DNA of 64,000 bases from Bacteroidia bacterium (GTDB lineage: Bacteria > Bacteroidota > Bacteroidia > B-17B0 > Aurantibacillaceae), in NCBI GenBank assembly GCA_026003255.1, contig BPGX01000001.1, positions 186,001 to 250,000 of the forward strand. Reading direction: 5' to 3'. Position 1 is the stretch's first letter, and each line of letters opens with the position of its first letter. Below are positions 1-8,861 of the stretch, piece after piece. The notes beneath the pieces were generated by a model that searched no databases, was not told where the DNA came from, and saw only the letters and a program-made list of their open reading frames with translations. Position numbers and translations under genes: made by a program.

Positions 1-128
1 CTATTTCTCCAATCCCGACGCGTATACTGCACTTCATCATAAAGAACAAATTCATCCACTAATGCAATAGAATCAAAATACCCTTTCCAGGGAATGTAAT
101 TAGATTGAGTGATGATGATTTTTTTCAT
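1..128 (-). CDS. WbqC family protein, N-terminal fragment
   Basis: Partial gene running off the left edge. Reading leftward from the ATG at 126-128 gives about 42 codons beginning [19 protein letters not shown] and continuing through [12 protein letters not shown]. This matches the start of WbqC-like proteins (PF08889), which sit in O-antigen and polysaccharide gene clusters and whose chemistry is poorly defined. The start codon lies inside the 3' end of the upstream membrane-protein gene, a 29-base overlap, so the two are probably translationally coupled. The neighbouring GT-C-like membrane protein fits a role in surface glycan assembly. The rest of the gene is outside the window. Confidence 0.8.
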   Translation of the reverse strand, partial: MKKIIITQSNYIPWKGYFDSIALVDEFVLYDEVQYTRRDWRN

Positions 129-1572
129 TTGGTAATAATTTTGATATCCATTCATTCACAAATATGGCGCTTAACACAAAAAGCATTAAATATCCACTTA
201 GAAAATAAAGAAAATATATGGTATCTAACAATAGAAGAAAAACAAATAGATTGGCTACACAGCAAGCTAATAAAAAGAGAATAAAGGGCCTTTGCCTTAG
301 AAGAATTGTAAATTTAATTATGTAAAACACAATTGCACCTAAACCAATGATTAAAATAACATAATACGAAATAATTATAAGAATTGATCTTTTGCTCTGT
401 GGAGGAAATTTCAAACTCTCATCTTGCAAATGCGGAAGCAACAAAAATTTAGATTTTATTAAAATTGATTTTACCCAGTAGTGAAAAGGAATGTCCTTTT
501 TATAATAGTTCAAATATCGTCTTGACATGTCAAAAATTTGTTTTTCTAATAGTTTATGATCAATCGTAGTATCCTGGCTAAAAGAGATTTGAATAAGTTT
601 TTTTAGAAATTTTATAGAATCTTTAGTTACATTTTTAGTATATGCATACGATGGCAAATAATTGATAGTTGTATCGCTTGATATAAACCTCCCGGGCATA
701 CTGGTACTATCATACCATTTTAATGGCTCTCCCCAAATAACAAATAGCTTCCTTAATGGCAACAAGGACGGTTTATTAGGATTTGTAAAATCATATTCAC
801 TGATTTCCAGTGAACTTTCAGAAAAAGATGTGGTCGTTTGAAAAGGAATAATTTTCTTGAAATGCACAAAATTTCTTACTATCCATGTTGATTCTATAAT
901 AATGAATGGTAAAAACAAAAAAAATACTTTTGTAACAGTTTGCTTAAAGGAATGTTTATTTAAAAACAGATAAAAGAATAACACACATCCTTCTATAATT
1001 ATTAATATTCCAAGATAGGGCCTCAAAAAAAACAAATAACTTGTCAATAGACCAACAATTAAAAAATTTTTGATGCTATTTTGAGTAATTAAAATTTTTT
1101 GAAAATAATACAACATAATAATTGTTACAGATGCTGATATCGAATAAGGATGTATCTTAAAGTCCATAGCCCACCAATAAGGGAATACAAGGTAAACTAT
1201 AATAAAAATATATTTAATATACCTTTTTATTCTAATTTCACTTAATAAATGAAATAAATATACTACAGATAACGCCTTCAAAAACAATTGAAAAAAACCT
1301 GATACTATTATAGTAATTTCCTTCCCAAAAAATAAACGAAAAAATCCATAAGGTACAAATAAACCAGGTGGTCTACCGGCATAAGGTTTACCATCTTTCC
1401 ATGCATAAGTTCCTGTTTCTGCCAATCTATCAAAAGGATCAATAAACTCATCTGCCATAGATGGTAATGAAAACATGATCCCTGATGAACGATAAACATA
1501 TATCCATAATGTGAATAAATAAAAAATACTCACAATAAATACTATTAAGCTTTCCCGTTTTAAATGGTTCAT
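100..1572 (-). CDS. Polytopic membrane protein, GT-C/PMT-like glycosyltransferase candidate
   Basis: This 490-residue protein has about ten hydrophobic segments. The first is near residues 8-28, followed by a periplasmic-looking loop with [18 protein letters not shown] and [12 protein letters not shown]. An acidic residue in the first loop and a later [17 protein letters not shown] segment are typical of the GT-C (ArnT/PMT_2, GT39) superfamily, which transfers sugars from polyprenyl-phosphate donors on the outer face of the inner membrane. I infer such a role; donor and acceptor cannot be read. It follows lhgO by 28 bases and overlaps the WbqC gene, so it is the distal part of the pfkB-hisS-lhgO operon. 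It could also be an unrelated polytopic protein. Confidence 0.55.
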   Translation of the reverse strand: MNHLKRESLIVFIVSIFYLFTLWIYVYRSSGIMFSLPSMADEFIDPFDRLAETGTYAWKDGKPYAGRPPGLFVPYGFFRLFFGKEITIIVSGFFQLFLKALSVVYLFHLLSEIRIKRYIKYIFIIVYLVFPYWWAMDFKIHPYSISASVTIIMLYYFQKILITQNSIKNFLIVGLLTSYLFFLRPYLGILIIIEGCVLFFYLFLNKHSFKQTVTKVFFLFLPFIIIESTWIVRNFVHFKKIIPFQTTTSFSESSLEISEYDFTNPNKPSLLPLRKLFVIWGEPLKWYDSTSMPGRFISSDTTINYLPSYAYTKNVTKDSIKFLKKLIQISFSQDTTIDHKLLEKQIFDMSRRYLNYYKKDIPFHYWVKSILIKSKFLLLPHLQDESLKFPPQSKRSILIIISYYVILIIGLGAIVFYIIKFTILLRQRPFILFLLACCVANLFVFLLLLDTIYFLYFLSGYLMLFVLSAIFVNEWISKLLPNEKNHHHSI

Positions 1573-1600
1573 ATATTTAATTTTAATTAAATAGTTTCAT

Positions 1601-2815
1601 TCATCCCTCTCCCCACTCCCTCACCGCTCTTCTCACAATCTCCTCTCCATACGCCAAACTCGCCGTAGCCGCTGGTGAGGGCGAATTAATAACGTGTAAT
1701 ACTCTCCCATCCGGCACCATATAAAAATCATCCAGCATATTTCCCTTCGCATCTAATGCCATTGCCCTAATTCCACATCGAGATGGAATAATCTCTTCCA
1801 TCTTCAATGACGGAATCAACTTCTGCAAACGTTTCAAGAAAAATGCCTTGCTGAATGCTCCACGATACTCATCAATTCCAAACCTCCAATGTTTCATAAA
1901 AAACTTCCACGTTCCTTTGAATGCAAAGGCCTCCAATGTATCTTTCAAACTAAATGCCGTTTTAGAATACCCTTCTCGCTTGAAAACAAACACTGCATTG
2001 GGACCACACTCTATTCCTCCATGTATCATCCTTGTAAAATGCACACCTAAAAAAGGAAATTGTGGATTGGGAACAGGATAAATCAAATTCTTTACTTTAT
2101 GTTGTGCTTCTGGTGTCAAGTCATAATAATCCCCTCTAAATCCTACAATCGCTACTTTATTTTGTGTTACCTTTTTACCTGCTAACCTATCTGCCTGTAG
2201 CCCGGCGCAAACAATTGCATTTTTTGCCATTATCTCACCCTTACTCGTTTTAATCTTTACGACATCCGATTCTTGTGTGATTCCAACCGTTTCCGTGCTC
2301 AATAATATCTTATTGGACGTATTTTTGTATGTCATCAACTCCGCCATCTTTCTGGCTGCTGCTGGGAAATCAATAATCCCTGTGCAAGGCACATATATTG
2401 CCTGAATACCTTCACAATAGGACTCTATTTCTTTAATCTTTTTACTATCAACCATTTCAATGCCCTCCACTCCATTCGCAAGACCATTTTGAAACACCTT
2501 GTTTAAGTGCGGCAATTCGCTCTCATGTGTTGCTACTATCAACTTCCCGCAAACATCGTGCGGTATCTTGTGTTCTTTTGCAAATGCTACCAACTCCCTC
2601 CTTCCTTTCACACAATTAATCGCCTTGTAACTACCCGGTTTGTAATATATTCCTGAATGAATGACGCCCGAATTTCTTCCCGTTTGATGCTTCGCCAACT
2701 GACTCTCTTTTTCTATCAACACAATTTTCTTATCCGGATAAAACAAAGACGTCTTGTATGCCACTGCACATCCAATAATTCCCCCTCCAATTATTGCTAT
2801 ATCAAATTGATCCAT
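1601..2815 (-). CDS. lhgO: L-2-hydroxyglutarate oxidase
   Basis: An FAD-dependent oxidoreductase of 404 residues, the usual length for LhgO/L2HGDH. The N-terminal Rossmann motif GGGIIGCAVAY is at residues 10-20. It is followed by the family signature HQTGRNSGVIHSGIYY (about 43-58) and by the C-terminal SRCGIRAMALDAKG region (about 348-361). The enzyme oxidises L-2-hydroxyglutarate to 2-oxoglutarate, passing electrons to the quinone pool, and removes a by-product of side reactions of malate and other dehydrogenases. It starts two bases after hisS ends, so it is cotranscribed. A general DAO-family oxidase is the only alternative, and the signature motifs make LhgO likely. Confidence 0.88.
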   Translation of the reverse strand: MDQFDIAIIGGGIIGCAVAYKTSLFYPDKKIVLIEKESQLAKHQTGRNSGVIHSGIYYKPGSYKAINCVKGRRELVAFAKEHKIPHDVCGKLIVATHESELPHLNKVFQNGLANGVEGIEMVDSKKIKEIESYCEGIQAIYVPCTGIIDFPAAARKMAELMTYKNTSNKILLSTETVGITQESDVVKIKTSKGEIMAKNAIVCAGLQADRLAGKKVTQNKVAIVGFRGDYYDLTPEAQHKVKNLIYPVPNPQFPFLGVHFTRMIHGGIECGPNAVFVFKREGYSKTAFSLKDTLEAFAFKGTWKFFMKHWRFGIDEYRGAFSKAFFLKRLQKLIPSLKMEEIIPSRCGIRAMALDAKGNMLDDFYMVPDGRVLHVINSPSPAATASLAYGEEIVRRAVREWGEG

Positions 2816-2817
2816 AT

Positions 2818-4212
2818 TTATTGCATTTGAAAAGAACGATTTAAATACTCTATCACTTCACCTATTTTTAAAATAAATTGTTCTCCATTTTCCATTAATT
2901 TCAAACTCACTTTATTCTGTTTCATTTCATCCTCACCTACAATTACTACATATTTAAATTGTTTTTTATTCGCATATTCCATCATCTTTTTCATCTTTTC
3001 TGCTTTATGATAAATCTCTACACGAATGTTTTCCTTTCTTAACATTCTGGCTAATTTGAATATGTAGGATAACACTTCTTTTTTCTCTTCAAAATACACA
3101 ATCAACACATCCGCCGGACTTAAAGAATTGAATTCCTCCGGAAATAATTTCAACTCATCCATCACATCATATATTCTATCAATCCCAAAAGAAATTCCTA
3201 CTCCACTCACACCCGGTAAATCAAAAATACTTGTCAAATCATCGTATCTTCCACCTCCTAAAATACTGGCAGTCAAACTCCCCGCTTGTGCTTTGGCTTC
3301 AAAAATTAAACCCGTATAATAATTTAATCCCCTTGCAAGTTTTATGTCCCATTCTATTTCAATGTTCAAATCTTTTTCATCCACTACATTCAAAACCTTT
3401 TCAATATCTTCAATTGCTTTATGAATATCTCTGTTTTCAATCCTTTTTAATTGATTCACTTTTTCAAAAGAATTACCTTTTACTAACAAACATTCAAATA
3501 ACCTCTCCAACTTATCTTCTTCTACTCCTAATGAACTTATGCCCTTCTTTACCTCTTCTACACCAATTTTCTCAATTTTATCAATCCAGACGATTATTTC
3601 ATTGGCTAAATGTTCACATTCAGCATAGTTTATAATTCCAGATAAAATTTTCCTATGATTAAATTTTAATACTACTGGTAATCTCAATTCCGAAAACGCA
3701 TCGTTAATTAAAGAAATTAATTCTACCTCCATCAAAACAGAATCCGTGCCTACAACATCCGCATCGCATTGCACAAACTCCCTGTATCTTCCTTTTTGTG
3801 GCCTATCAGCTCTCCAAACCGGCTGTATTTGATAACGTTTGAATGGAAAGGTAATCGTATGCCGGTATTGAGAAACATATCTGGCAAAAGGCACTGTCAA
3901 ATCATAACGCAAAGCACGTTCGGTAATCAATTCACTATTATACGGCTTTTCTAACATCTTTTCAAACTCCACACGCAACTTATCTTTTTCTTTACTCTCG
4001 TGCAAACGAGAATTCAAAATTTTAAATAACAACTGATCACCTTCTTCTCCATATTTTCCGGTTAATGTAGATAAATTTTCAATAGCCGGCGTTTCAATCG
4101 GTAAAAAACCATACAATTCAAAATACTTACGAATGGTATTGATAATATAACTTCTCTTTTTTACTTCTACAGGAGAAAAATCTCTTGTTCCTCTTGCATT
4201 CTGTGCTTTCAT
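2818..4212 (-). CDS. hisS: Histidine--tRNA ligase
   Basis: Class II aminoacyl-tRNA synthetase of 464 residues that charges tRNA-His in the cytoplasm. Visible motifs are RGTRDFSP at residues 7-14, motif 2 with FKRYQIQPVWRADRP and GRYREFVQCD near 125-150, the histidine-specific LARGLNYYTG near 294-303, and motif 3 with GGGRYDDLTSIF near 320. The last ~100 residues (ADVLIVYF onward) form the anticodon-binding domain. The length is normal for Bacteroidota HisS. The start ATG overlaps the stop of the sugar kinase gene in an ATGA arrangement, indicating translational coupling in the same operon. Confidence 0.96.
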   Translation of the reverse strand: MKAQNARGTRDFSPVEVKKRSYIINTIRKYFELYGFLPIETPAIENLSTLTGKYGEEGDQLLFKILNSRLHESKEKDKLRVEFEKMLEKPYNSELITERALRYDLTVPFARYVSQYRHTITFPFKRYQIQPVWRADRPQKGRYREFVQCDADVVGTDSVLMEVELISLINDAFSELRLPVVLKFNHRKILSGIINYAECEHLANEIIVWIDKIEKIGVEEVKKGISSLGVEEDKLERLFECLLVKGNSFEKVNQLKRIENRDIHKAIEDIEKVLNVVDEKDLNIEIEWDIKLARGLNYYTGLIFEAKAQAGSLTASILGGGRYDDLTSIFDLPGVSGVGISFGIDRIYDVMDELKLFPEEFNSLSPADVLIVYFEEKKEVLSYIFKLARMLRKENIRVEIYHKAEKMKKMMEYANKKQFKYVVIVGEDEMKQNKVSLKLMENGEQFILKIGEVIEYLNRSFQMQ

Positions 4213-5144
4213 ACATTGGCCGTTTCTAACTTCATTTCAAAACTACTTAATTTCACAAACTCTTGAATACGTTTATGAATCTGTTCTTTTGTCAAATTTT
4301 GTAATGCCTCTGTTCCAAACTTTTCCACTGTAAAACTTGCCATTGCAGAACCCACAATAATCGCTCGCTTCAAGTTTTCAAAAGACAAATCATTCGTTCT
4401 GGCTAAATAACCTATCATTCCTCCTGCAAAACTATCCCCCGCTCCCGTTGGATCAAAAACCTCTTCTAAAGGTAATGCCGGCGCAAAAAATACTTCCTTG
4501 TCTTTGAACAACAACGCACCGTGCTCGCCCTTTTTAATAATTAAAATTTTCGGACCCATTTTCAAAATCTGCAAAGCCGCCTTTTTTAGAGAATGTGTAT
4601 TGGTCAGCAACCGTGCTTCCTCATCATTAATAGTCAAAATATCTATTTCTTTCAACACTTTTAATAAATCCTCCAATGCCGTTTGCATCCAGAAATTCAT
4701 AGTATCCATCATCACCAATTTCGGACGTTTCGTTAATTGCTTCAATACTTTCATTTGCAGCGAAGGCATTAAATTCCCTAACATCACAAAGTCCGAATTT
4801 CTTACCATTTCTGGAACAACAGGATCAAAGTCCGATAACACATTCAATTGTGTATCCAATGTATCCCTTGAATTCATATCAATATGATACTTTCCCTTCC
4901 AGAAAAACGATTTCTGTCCTTGCTTTACCTGTAAGCCAGTCAAATCAACACCTTTGGTCTTCAGGAGTTGTAAAAAATTTTGGTCGTAATCATCTCCAAT
5001 AACGGAAACTAAATGAATGTTTGAATAATAATAAGAAGCCGCTAATGAAATAAAACTCGCTGCACCACCTACAATTTTATCCGTTTTCCCAAAGGGCGTT
5101 TCAATAGCATCATACGCCACTGTCCCTATAACCAATAAACTCAT
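4209..5144 (-). CDS. PfkB-family carbohydrate/nucleoside kinase
   Basis: Ribokinase-fold kinase of 311 residues from the chosen start. The first PfkB signature is the GGAASFISLA stretch near residue 26. The second is DPTGAGDSFAGG at 231-242, where the Asp of GAGD is the catalytic base. Such enzymes phosphorylate a sugar or nucleoside with ATP; the substrate is not evident. An ATG eight codons upstream (5168) overlaps a perfect TACATTTG -7 promoter element at 5157-5164, so I place the start at 5144 (MSLLVIGTVAYD). It is the first gene of the minus-strand operon kinase-hisS-lhgO-membrane protein-wbqC. Confidence 0.85.
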   Translation of the reverse strand: MSLLVIGTVAYDAIETPFGKTDKIVGGAASFISLAASYYYSNIHLVSVIGDDYDQNFLQLLKTKGVDLTGLQVKQGQKSFFWKGKYHIDMNSRDTLDTQLNVLSDFDPVVPEMVRNSDFVMLGNLMPSLQMKVLKQLTKRPKLVMMDTMNFWMQTALEDLLKVLKEIDILTINDEEARLLTNTHSLKKAALQILKMGPKILIIKKGEHGALLFKDKEVFFAPALPLEEVFDPTGAGDSFAGGMIGYLARTNDLSFENLKRAIIVGSAMASFTVEKFGTEALQNLTKEQIHKRIQEFVKLSSFEMKLETANV

Positions 5145-5156
5145 AAAATTTTTGGG

Positions 5157-5164
5157 CAAATGTA
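5157..5164 (-). promoter_or_regulatory. Promoter -7 element of the pfkB-hisS operon
   Basis: Read on the minus strand it is TACATTTG, a perfect match to the Bacteroidota TAnnTTTG element. It lies 13 bases upstream of the chosen ATG of the kinase gene. A start at 5168 would overlap it. Confidence 0.65.
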
Positions 5165-5301
5165 TCATTTATTTCATAATACATTAAAGAGAAATTTAGA
5201 ATTATTTATAGCACTATTCCTTTATTTTTTATCTTTTGTTGTCTAAAAATTTAGAGAGTGTTCTATTTAGGATTTCCTTCCTCACATAGTATTTTAATAA
5301 T

Positions 5302-5452
5302 AAAAAAACACAAAGTACACGAGGTTTTCAAAAAGTACACAAAGTAGATTAATCAAAATCTTTTCAGAAATTATTGTCTTGTTAGCATATAAATATCTGG
5401 AAAATCTTTGAGTACTTTGTAAAAAAAAACTTTGAGACCATCGTGGTTTTTA
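5302..5452. repeat. Imperfect inverted pair of CACAAAGTAC-type repeats in a 494-base gene-free stretch
   Basis: The left arm (5302-5350) reads AAAACACAAAGTACACGAGG and then AAAAAGTACACAAAGTA. The right arm (5401-5452), read on the other strand, gives AAAAACCACGATGGTCTC followed by ACAAAGTACTCAAAG. This resembles the degenerate CACGAA/ACAAAGTAC intergenic repeats scattered in many Bacteroidota genomes. No gene is visible between 5165 and 5662; the rest is AT-rich and featureless to me. Confidence 0.45.
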
Positions 5453-5662
5453 TTGATAACTTATTGACTTGATAAAATAAGAAAATCTATCTTTATTTTG
5501 CAATTTCTTTAATTTTAAATTAAAACTCTCTTCACTCTTAAATTAAGAATAAAAATACCTCCTGCTCTTTAAGACATCTTCATTTTAAATAAACTTAACC
5601 ACTGCTCATTAAACCAATCAAAAAAATTAGCACCTTTGCACAATCTATAAAATCAATCTGAT

Positions 5663-5932
5663 ATGAAATACCCACTCGCATTTTCAGGCATCCTGATATT
5701 CATAAGTTTAAGCATTACTTCTTGCGGAAAGCCCGCAGAAACTAAAGAAGAATTTATTCAAAAAGGCATTATTATGAGCGATACATTACTCAAAAGCGTG
5801 GATAATCAATTAAAAGACGCCGAATTAGCGGTAGATAGTGCTATAAAATCAGGGGCATTTGTACCTCCTCCGCCGCCTTCAAATTCTGGCATATCTAGCG
5901 CTTCATCAACCTCTCAAAATCCCTCAAAATAA
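5663..5932 (+). CDS. Small lipoprotein, Pro/Ser-rich tail
   Basis: An 89-residue protein with a lipoprotein signal: a hydrophobic stretch, then LSITSCG with Cys at residue 21 as the lipidation site. The mature part has a short charged helix (about 25-65), a PPPPPP run and a Ser-rich tail. I do not recognise the family. A CACCTTTG sequence at 5631-5638, one mismatch from the -7 consensus, lies about 25 bases upstream of the ATG. It precedes rplU-rpmA by 93 bases, but a separate promoter before rplU suggests independent transcription. The function is unknown. Confidence 0.75.
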   Translation: MKYPLAFSGILIFISLSITSCGKPAETKEEFIQKGIIMSDTLLKSVDNQLKDAELAVDSAIKSGAFVPPPPPSNSGISSASSTSQNPSK

Positions 5933-5977
5933 TCATTATTCACTCAAAAGTGTTTGTAAAATCATCAAAAATATTTT

Positions 5978-6005
5978 TTTGACATTAAATTATTTTGTAT
6001 TATTG
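5978..6005 (+). promoter_or_regulatory. Probable promoter of rplU-rpmA
   Basis: TTTG at 5978-5981 and TATTATTG at 5998-6005 are separated by 16 bases. The second matches TAnnTTTG with one mismatch. The rplU ATG follows 20 bases later. Confidence 0.45.
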
Positions 6006-6025
6006 CACCCCTTAAATTAAAATTT

Positions 6026-6334
6026 ATGTACGCCATCGTAGAAATAGCCGGACAACAATTCAAAGTAGAAGAAGGTCAAAAAATCTATACACATCGCCTC
6101 AAAGCCAATGAAGGAGACACGATTCAAATTGATAAAATTCTACTTGTAGAAAATAATGGTGATGTAAAAGTAGGTGCTCCTACGATTAGCGGTAAAGTAA
6201 GCGCTAAAGTTTTGAAACACCTTAAAGGCGATAAAGTATTAGTATTCAAAAAGAAAAGAAGAAAAGGTTATCAAAAATTAAACGGACATAGACAATACTT
6301 GTCTTATGTTCAAATCGAAAAAATTGAAATTTAA
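6026..6334 (+). CDS. rplU: 50S ribosomal protein L21
   Basis: A 102-residue bL21 with the family start [18 protein letters not shown], the central [13 protein letters not shown] region and the C-terminal [15 protein letters not shown] rRNA-binding segment. It binds 23S rRNA in the large subunit. It is followed 35 bases later by rpmA in the conserved rplU-rpmA pair. The length is normal and nothing is odd. Confidence 0.97.
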   Translation: MYAIVEIAGQQFKVEEGQKIYTHRLKANEGDTIQIDKILLVENNGDVKVGAPTISGKVSAKVLKHLKGDKVLVFKKKRRKGYQKLNGHRQYLSYVQIEKIEI

Positions 6335-6369
6335 AATTTAATTTTCATCAACCCAAAAAACTTAACAAT

Positions 6370-6627
6370 ATGGCACATAAGAAAGGTGAAGGTAGTGTAA
6401 AAAACGGCCGTGACTCTCATAGCAAGCGTTTGGGAGTAAAATTATTTGGAGGACAAATCTGCAAAGCAGGAAATATCATCGTACGCCAACGCGGTACAAA
6501 ATTCTACCCCGGAGATAACGTAGGAATGGGCAAAGACCACACGCTCTTTGCTTTAATTGACGGAACAGTAGCATTTAAGATTAAAAGAGGAAAAAAATAC
6601 GTTTTTGTTCAACCAGCAACTAACTAA
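6370..6627 (+). CDS. rpmA: 50S ribosomal protein L27
   Basis: An 85-residue bL27 that reaches toward the peptidyl-transferase centre. It begins [22 protein letters not shown], the standard non-cleaved N-terminus, and contains [22 protein letters not shown] and [12 protein letters not shown]. It is the second gene of the rplU-rpmA operon and is followed by a strong terminator at 6656. Confidence 0.97.
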   Translation: MAHKKGEGSVKNGRDSHSKRLGVKLFGGQICKAGNIIVRQRGTKFYPGDNVGMGKDHTLFALIDGTVAFKIKRGKKYVFVQPATN

Positions 6628-6655
6628 TTTCCTGTTTCCATATCAATTACATTTC

Positions 6656-6680
6656 AATCCCTGCTTTTGCAGGGATTTTT
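6656..6680 (+). terminator. Rho-independent terminator after rpmA
   Basis: AATCCCTGC, a TTTT loop and GCAGGGATT form a perfect 9-bp stem followed by a T tract. It ends the rplU-rpmA transcript. Confidence 0.88.
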
Positions 6681-6728
6681 GTTTTAAAAATAACCTAACG
6701 AGTGAATAATTCTTTTGCCCTGAGAAAA

Positions 6729-6977
6729 TTATTTCTTCCTTCCTTTTGGCGGATGTTCCTTTATTTGCACTTTCACTCCTGACGGATTGCTATGAATCTT
6801 CACCTGCGTACCGCCTGGATTGCTCTTAATTTGCACATTGGACACAGGCGCAGGCGTTTCCTTCACTTTTACCTGTGTTTTTCCACTTTTTCCATTGGTT
6901 TGAATCTTTACATTTTGCGCTTTTAGTGAAACAAAACTTAACATAAATCCTAAGGCAATCAATGCAATTGTTTTCAT
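6729..6977 (-). CDS. Small secreted protein with repeated VKI-type beta segments
   Basis: An 82-residue protein from the chosen start (MKTIALIALG). A longer reading from 7007 would place ten charged residues before a good signal peptide, so I prefer 6977. The signal sequence ends near SLKAQ. The mature part is a string of alternating-hydrophobic repeats such as VKIQTNGKSGKTQVKV, VQIKSNPGGTQVKI and VKVQIKEHP, rich in Gly, Pro, Asn and Lys, which suggests a small exported beta-structured protein. The family was not recognised. It lies 33 bases downstream of the transketolase gene on the same strand and may share its transcript. Confidence 0.6.
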   Translation of the reverse strand: MKTIALIALGFMLSFVSLKAQNVKIQTNGKSGKTQVKVKETPAPVSNVQIKSNPGGTQVKIHSNPSGVKVQIKEHPPKGRKK

Positions 6978-7010
6978 AACGATAATTTTTTCTCTTATAC
7001 GATACATTTT

Positions 7011-7982
7011 CTATCCGGATACTTTAAGTGATTTTTTTCTGTCAATCACTTTTAATGCGGCTTCCACAATATCAGGCACATCTAAATGATATTTCTTCAT
7101 TAACTCATCAGGTTTTCCACTTTCTCCAAAAGTATCGTTCACTGCCACAAACTCTTGCGGAACGGGATATACCGTAGATAAATACCCCGCAATACTTTCG
7201 CCCATTCCTCCAAACTTATTATGTTCTTCAGCAGTTACCACACATCCTGTCTTCATCACCGATTTCAAGACACTTTCTGTGTCCAGTGGCTTTATTGTGT
7301 GAATGTTTATAACTTCTGCCTCAATGTTCTGTTCTTTAAGTAGTTCAGCTGCCTGCAAGGACTTGTATACCAAATGACCGGTAGCAAAAATGGAAACGTC
7401 TTTACCTTCTATCAATAATTTCGCTTTTCCAATAATAAACGGTTCGTCAGGATTCGTAAAATTTGGAACTGCCGGTCTGCCAAATCGTAAATAAACAGGA
7501 CCAATATGTTTTACTATCGCTTTAACAGCGTTTTTGGTTTGATTAAAATCGCAGGTATTAATCACCGTCATTCCGGGAAGCATCTTCATCAAACCAATAT
7601 CTTCTAAAATCTGATGCGTAGCCCCATCTTCACCAAGTGTAAGACCAGCGTGAGAAGCACAAATTTTTACATTCTTACCAGAATACGCAATGGACTGACG
7701 AATTTGATCATATACTCTGCCTGTACTGAAATTAGCAAATGTGCCTGTAAATGGAATTTTTCCACCAATTGTCAATCCTGCAGCAATGCCCATCATATTC
7801 GCTTCTGCAATGCCCACCTGAAAAAAACGTTCTGGAAACGCTTTTGCAAACGCATCCATCTTCAAAGATTCTGTCAAATCAGCACAAAGGGCTACAACCT
7901 TGGGATTTTCTTTTCCTACTTCCAATAAACCTTCTCCAAAACCTGCACGTGTTTCTTTTTTTTCTGAAAAATCAAATGACAT
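7011..7982 (-). CDS. Transketolase C-terminal subunit (TPP pyrimidine and C-terminal domains only)
   Basis: This 323-residue protein corresponds to the second half of transketolase. It has the pyrimidine-binding domain with VGIAEANMMGIAAGL (Glu near residue 60 activates TPP), TFANFSTGRVYDQIRQSIAYS and CASHAGLTLGEDGATHQ, then the C-terminal domain. The first half (thiamine-diphosphate PP domain) should be a separate protein, as in many Bacteroidota and archaea, but it is not adjacent here. Together they carry out pentose-phosphate ketol transfers. An ATG at 8042 is rejected because the -7 element TACCTTTG at 8002-8009 lies inside that extension; the start is 7982 (MSFDFSEKKETR). Confidence 0.9.
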   Translation of the reverse strand: MSFDFSEKKETRAGFGEGLLEVGKENPKVVALCADLTESLKMDAFAKAFPERFFQVGIAEANMMGIAAGLTIGGKIPFTGTFANFSTGRVYDQIRQSIAYSGKNVKICASHAGLTLGEDGATHQILEDIGLMKMLPGMTVINTCDFNQTKNAVKAIVKHIGPVYLRFGRPAVPNFTNPDEPFIIGKAKLLIEGKDVSIFATGHLVYKSLQAAELLKEQNIEAEVINIHTIKPLDTESVLKSVMKTGCVVTAEEHNKFGGMGESIAGYLSTVYPVPQEFVAVNDTFGESGKPDELMKKYHLDVPDIVEAALKVIDRKKSLKVSG

Positions 7983-8001
7983 ACAAATATTTTCTGGCGG
8001 G

Positions 8002-8009
8002 CAAAGGTA
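8002..8009 (-). promoter_or_regulatory. Promoter -7 element of the transketolase subunit gene
   Basis: The minus strand reads TACCTTTG, a perfect TAnnTTTG match, about 20 bases before the ATG at 7982. It fixes the start at 7982. Confidence 0.65.
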
Positions 8010-8058
8010 AATAATTATTTGACTAAGATACAATCTGTCCAATGCAATATAAATTCCT

Positions 8059-8066
8059 TACTTTTG
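8059..8066 (+). promoter_or_regulatory. Promoter -7 element of the outer-membrane protein gene
   Basis: TACTTTTG, a perfect TAnnTTTG match, ends 13 bases before the ATG at 8079. It is divergent from the transketolase promoter about 50 bases away. Confidence 0.55.
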
Positions 8067-8078
8067 AGCAATTTTATT

Positions 8079-8822
8079 ATGCATAATGTTTCTATTAAAC
8101 TTCTCTGCTTTTGGTTGACTATCTTATGTTTTTTCGTTCAGCCCATTTTTTCATTTCCACCAAAAAATCCCATTCGTTATTCCAAATTTAATACAGCTGT
8201 TTTATTGCAAAGATATTACTATAATCAATTTCATTCACAAAATTTAAAATCTGGCATTTCATTTTTAGTGGCTTATCATCAGGAATTTGCTTTACACCGA
8301 ATGAAACAAAAAAATTTTATTAGCATTGGAACAGAATATTCTTATCGTTCTTTTTCTTTTCAATCCTACTATTTTACACAAGATACATTTAGAGTATACG
8401 ATGGAAAAATGAATTACACTTATCAGGTCAAAGCACAGGAACTCAACATCCCCATTTTATACAAACACAATTTTTCCAATGAAGTCAATGATGTACACGG
8501 ATTGTTTATATCATTAGGTTATATTTATAGAATCAGTTTACCCACAAAAATTCTCGTGAATCAGGATGGCAGATTTATTGATGAACAAACCTTGCGTCCA
8601 AAATTCAAAATACCAGTATTATCCCCTTTTGCTAATTCTTATGCTCAATTGAGTTTGGGCTATCAAAACAACAATCCAAATGGAAAAATGAAAATGTTTA
8701 TAGAATGTGTTGTCAGATATGGTTTTTCTCCCATTTTGCTAAAAACAAATTTCAGTGCTAATAATTTATTTTTTGGTAATTATTTTTTAGGAATCAATAT
8801 GGGATTTAAATGGAGAAGATAG
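8079..8822 (+). CDS. Probable outer-membrane beta-barrel protein, unknown family
   Basis: A 247-residue protein from MHNVSIKLLCFW, with a signal peptide through about residue 27. The body is aromatic-rich alternating segments (for example FLVAYHQEFAL, FISIGTEYSYRSFSF, GLFISLGYIYRI, FLGINMGFKWRR) typical of small outer-membrane barrels of the PorT/OMP_b-brl kind. I infer an outer-membrane location; the function is unknown. An upstream start at 8019 precedes the promoter element, so 8079 is preferred. It is divergent from the transketolase gene, and the next gene is mqnB. Confidence 0.6.
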   Translation: MHNVSIKLLCFWLTILCFFVQPIFSFPPKNPIRYSKFNTAVLLQRYYYNQFHSQNLKSGISFLVAYHQEFALHRMKQKNFISIGTEYSYRSFSFQSYYFTQDTFRVYDGKMNYTYQVKAQELNIPILYKHNFSNEVNDVHGLFISLGYIYRISLPTKILVNQDGRFIDEQTLRPKFKIPVLSPFANSYAQLSLGYQNNNPNGKMKMFIECVVRYGFSPILLKTNFSANNLFFGNYFLGINMGFKWRR

Positions 8823-8838
8823 TTTTGTTTTTACTTCA

Positions 8839-8846
8839 TACCTTTG
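8839..8846 (+). promoter_or_regulatory. Promoter -7 element of the mqnB-mqnD operon
   Basis: TACCTTTG, a perfect TAnnTTTG match. It contains the TTG at 8844 that would otherwise be the first possible start of mqnB, so translation must begin downstream. Confidence 0.6.
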
Positions 8847-8861
8847 CAAAAAATTAAACCA

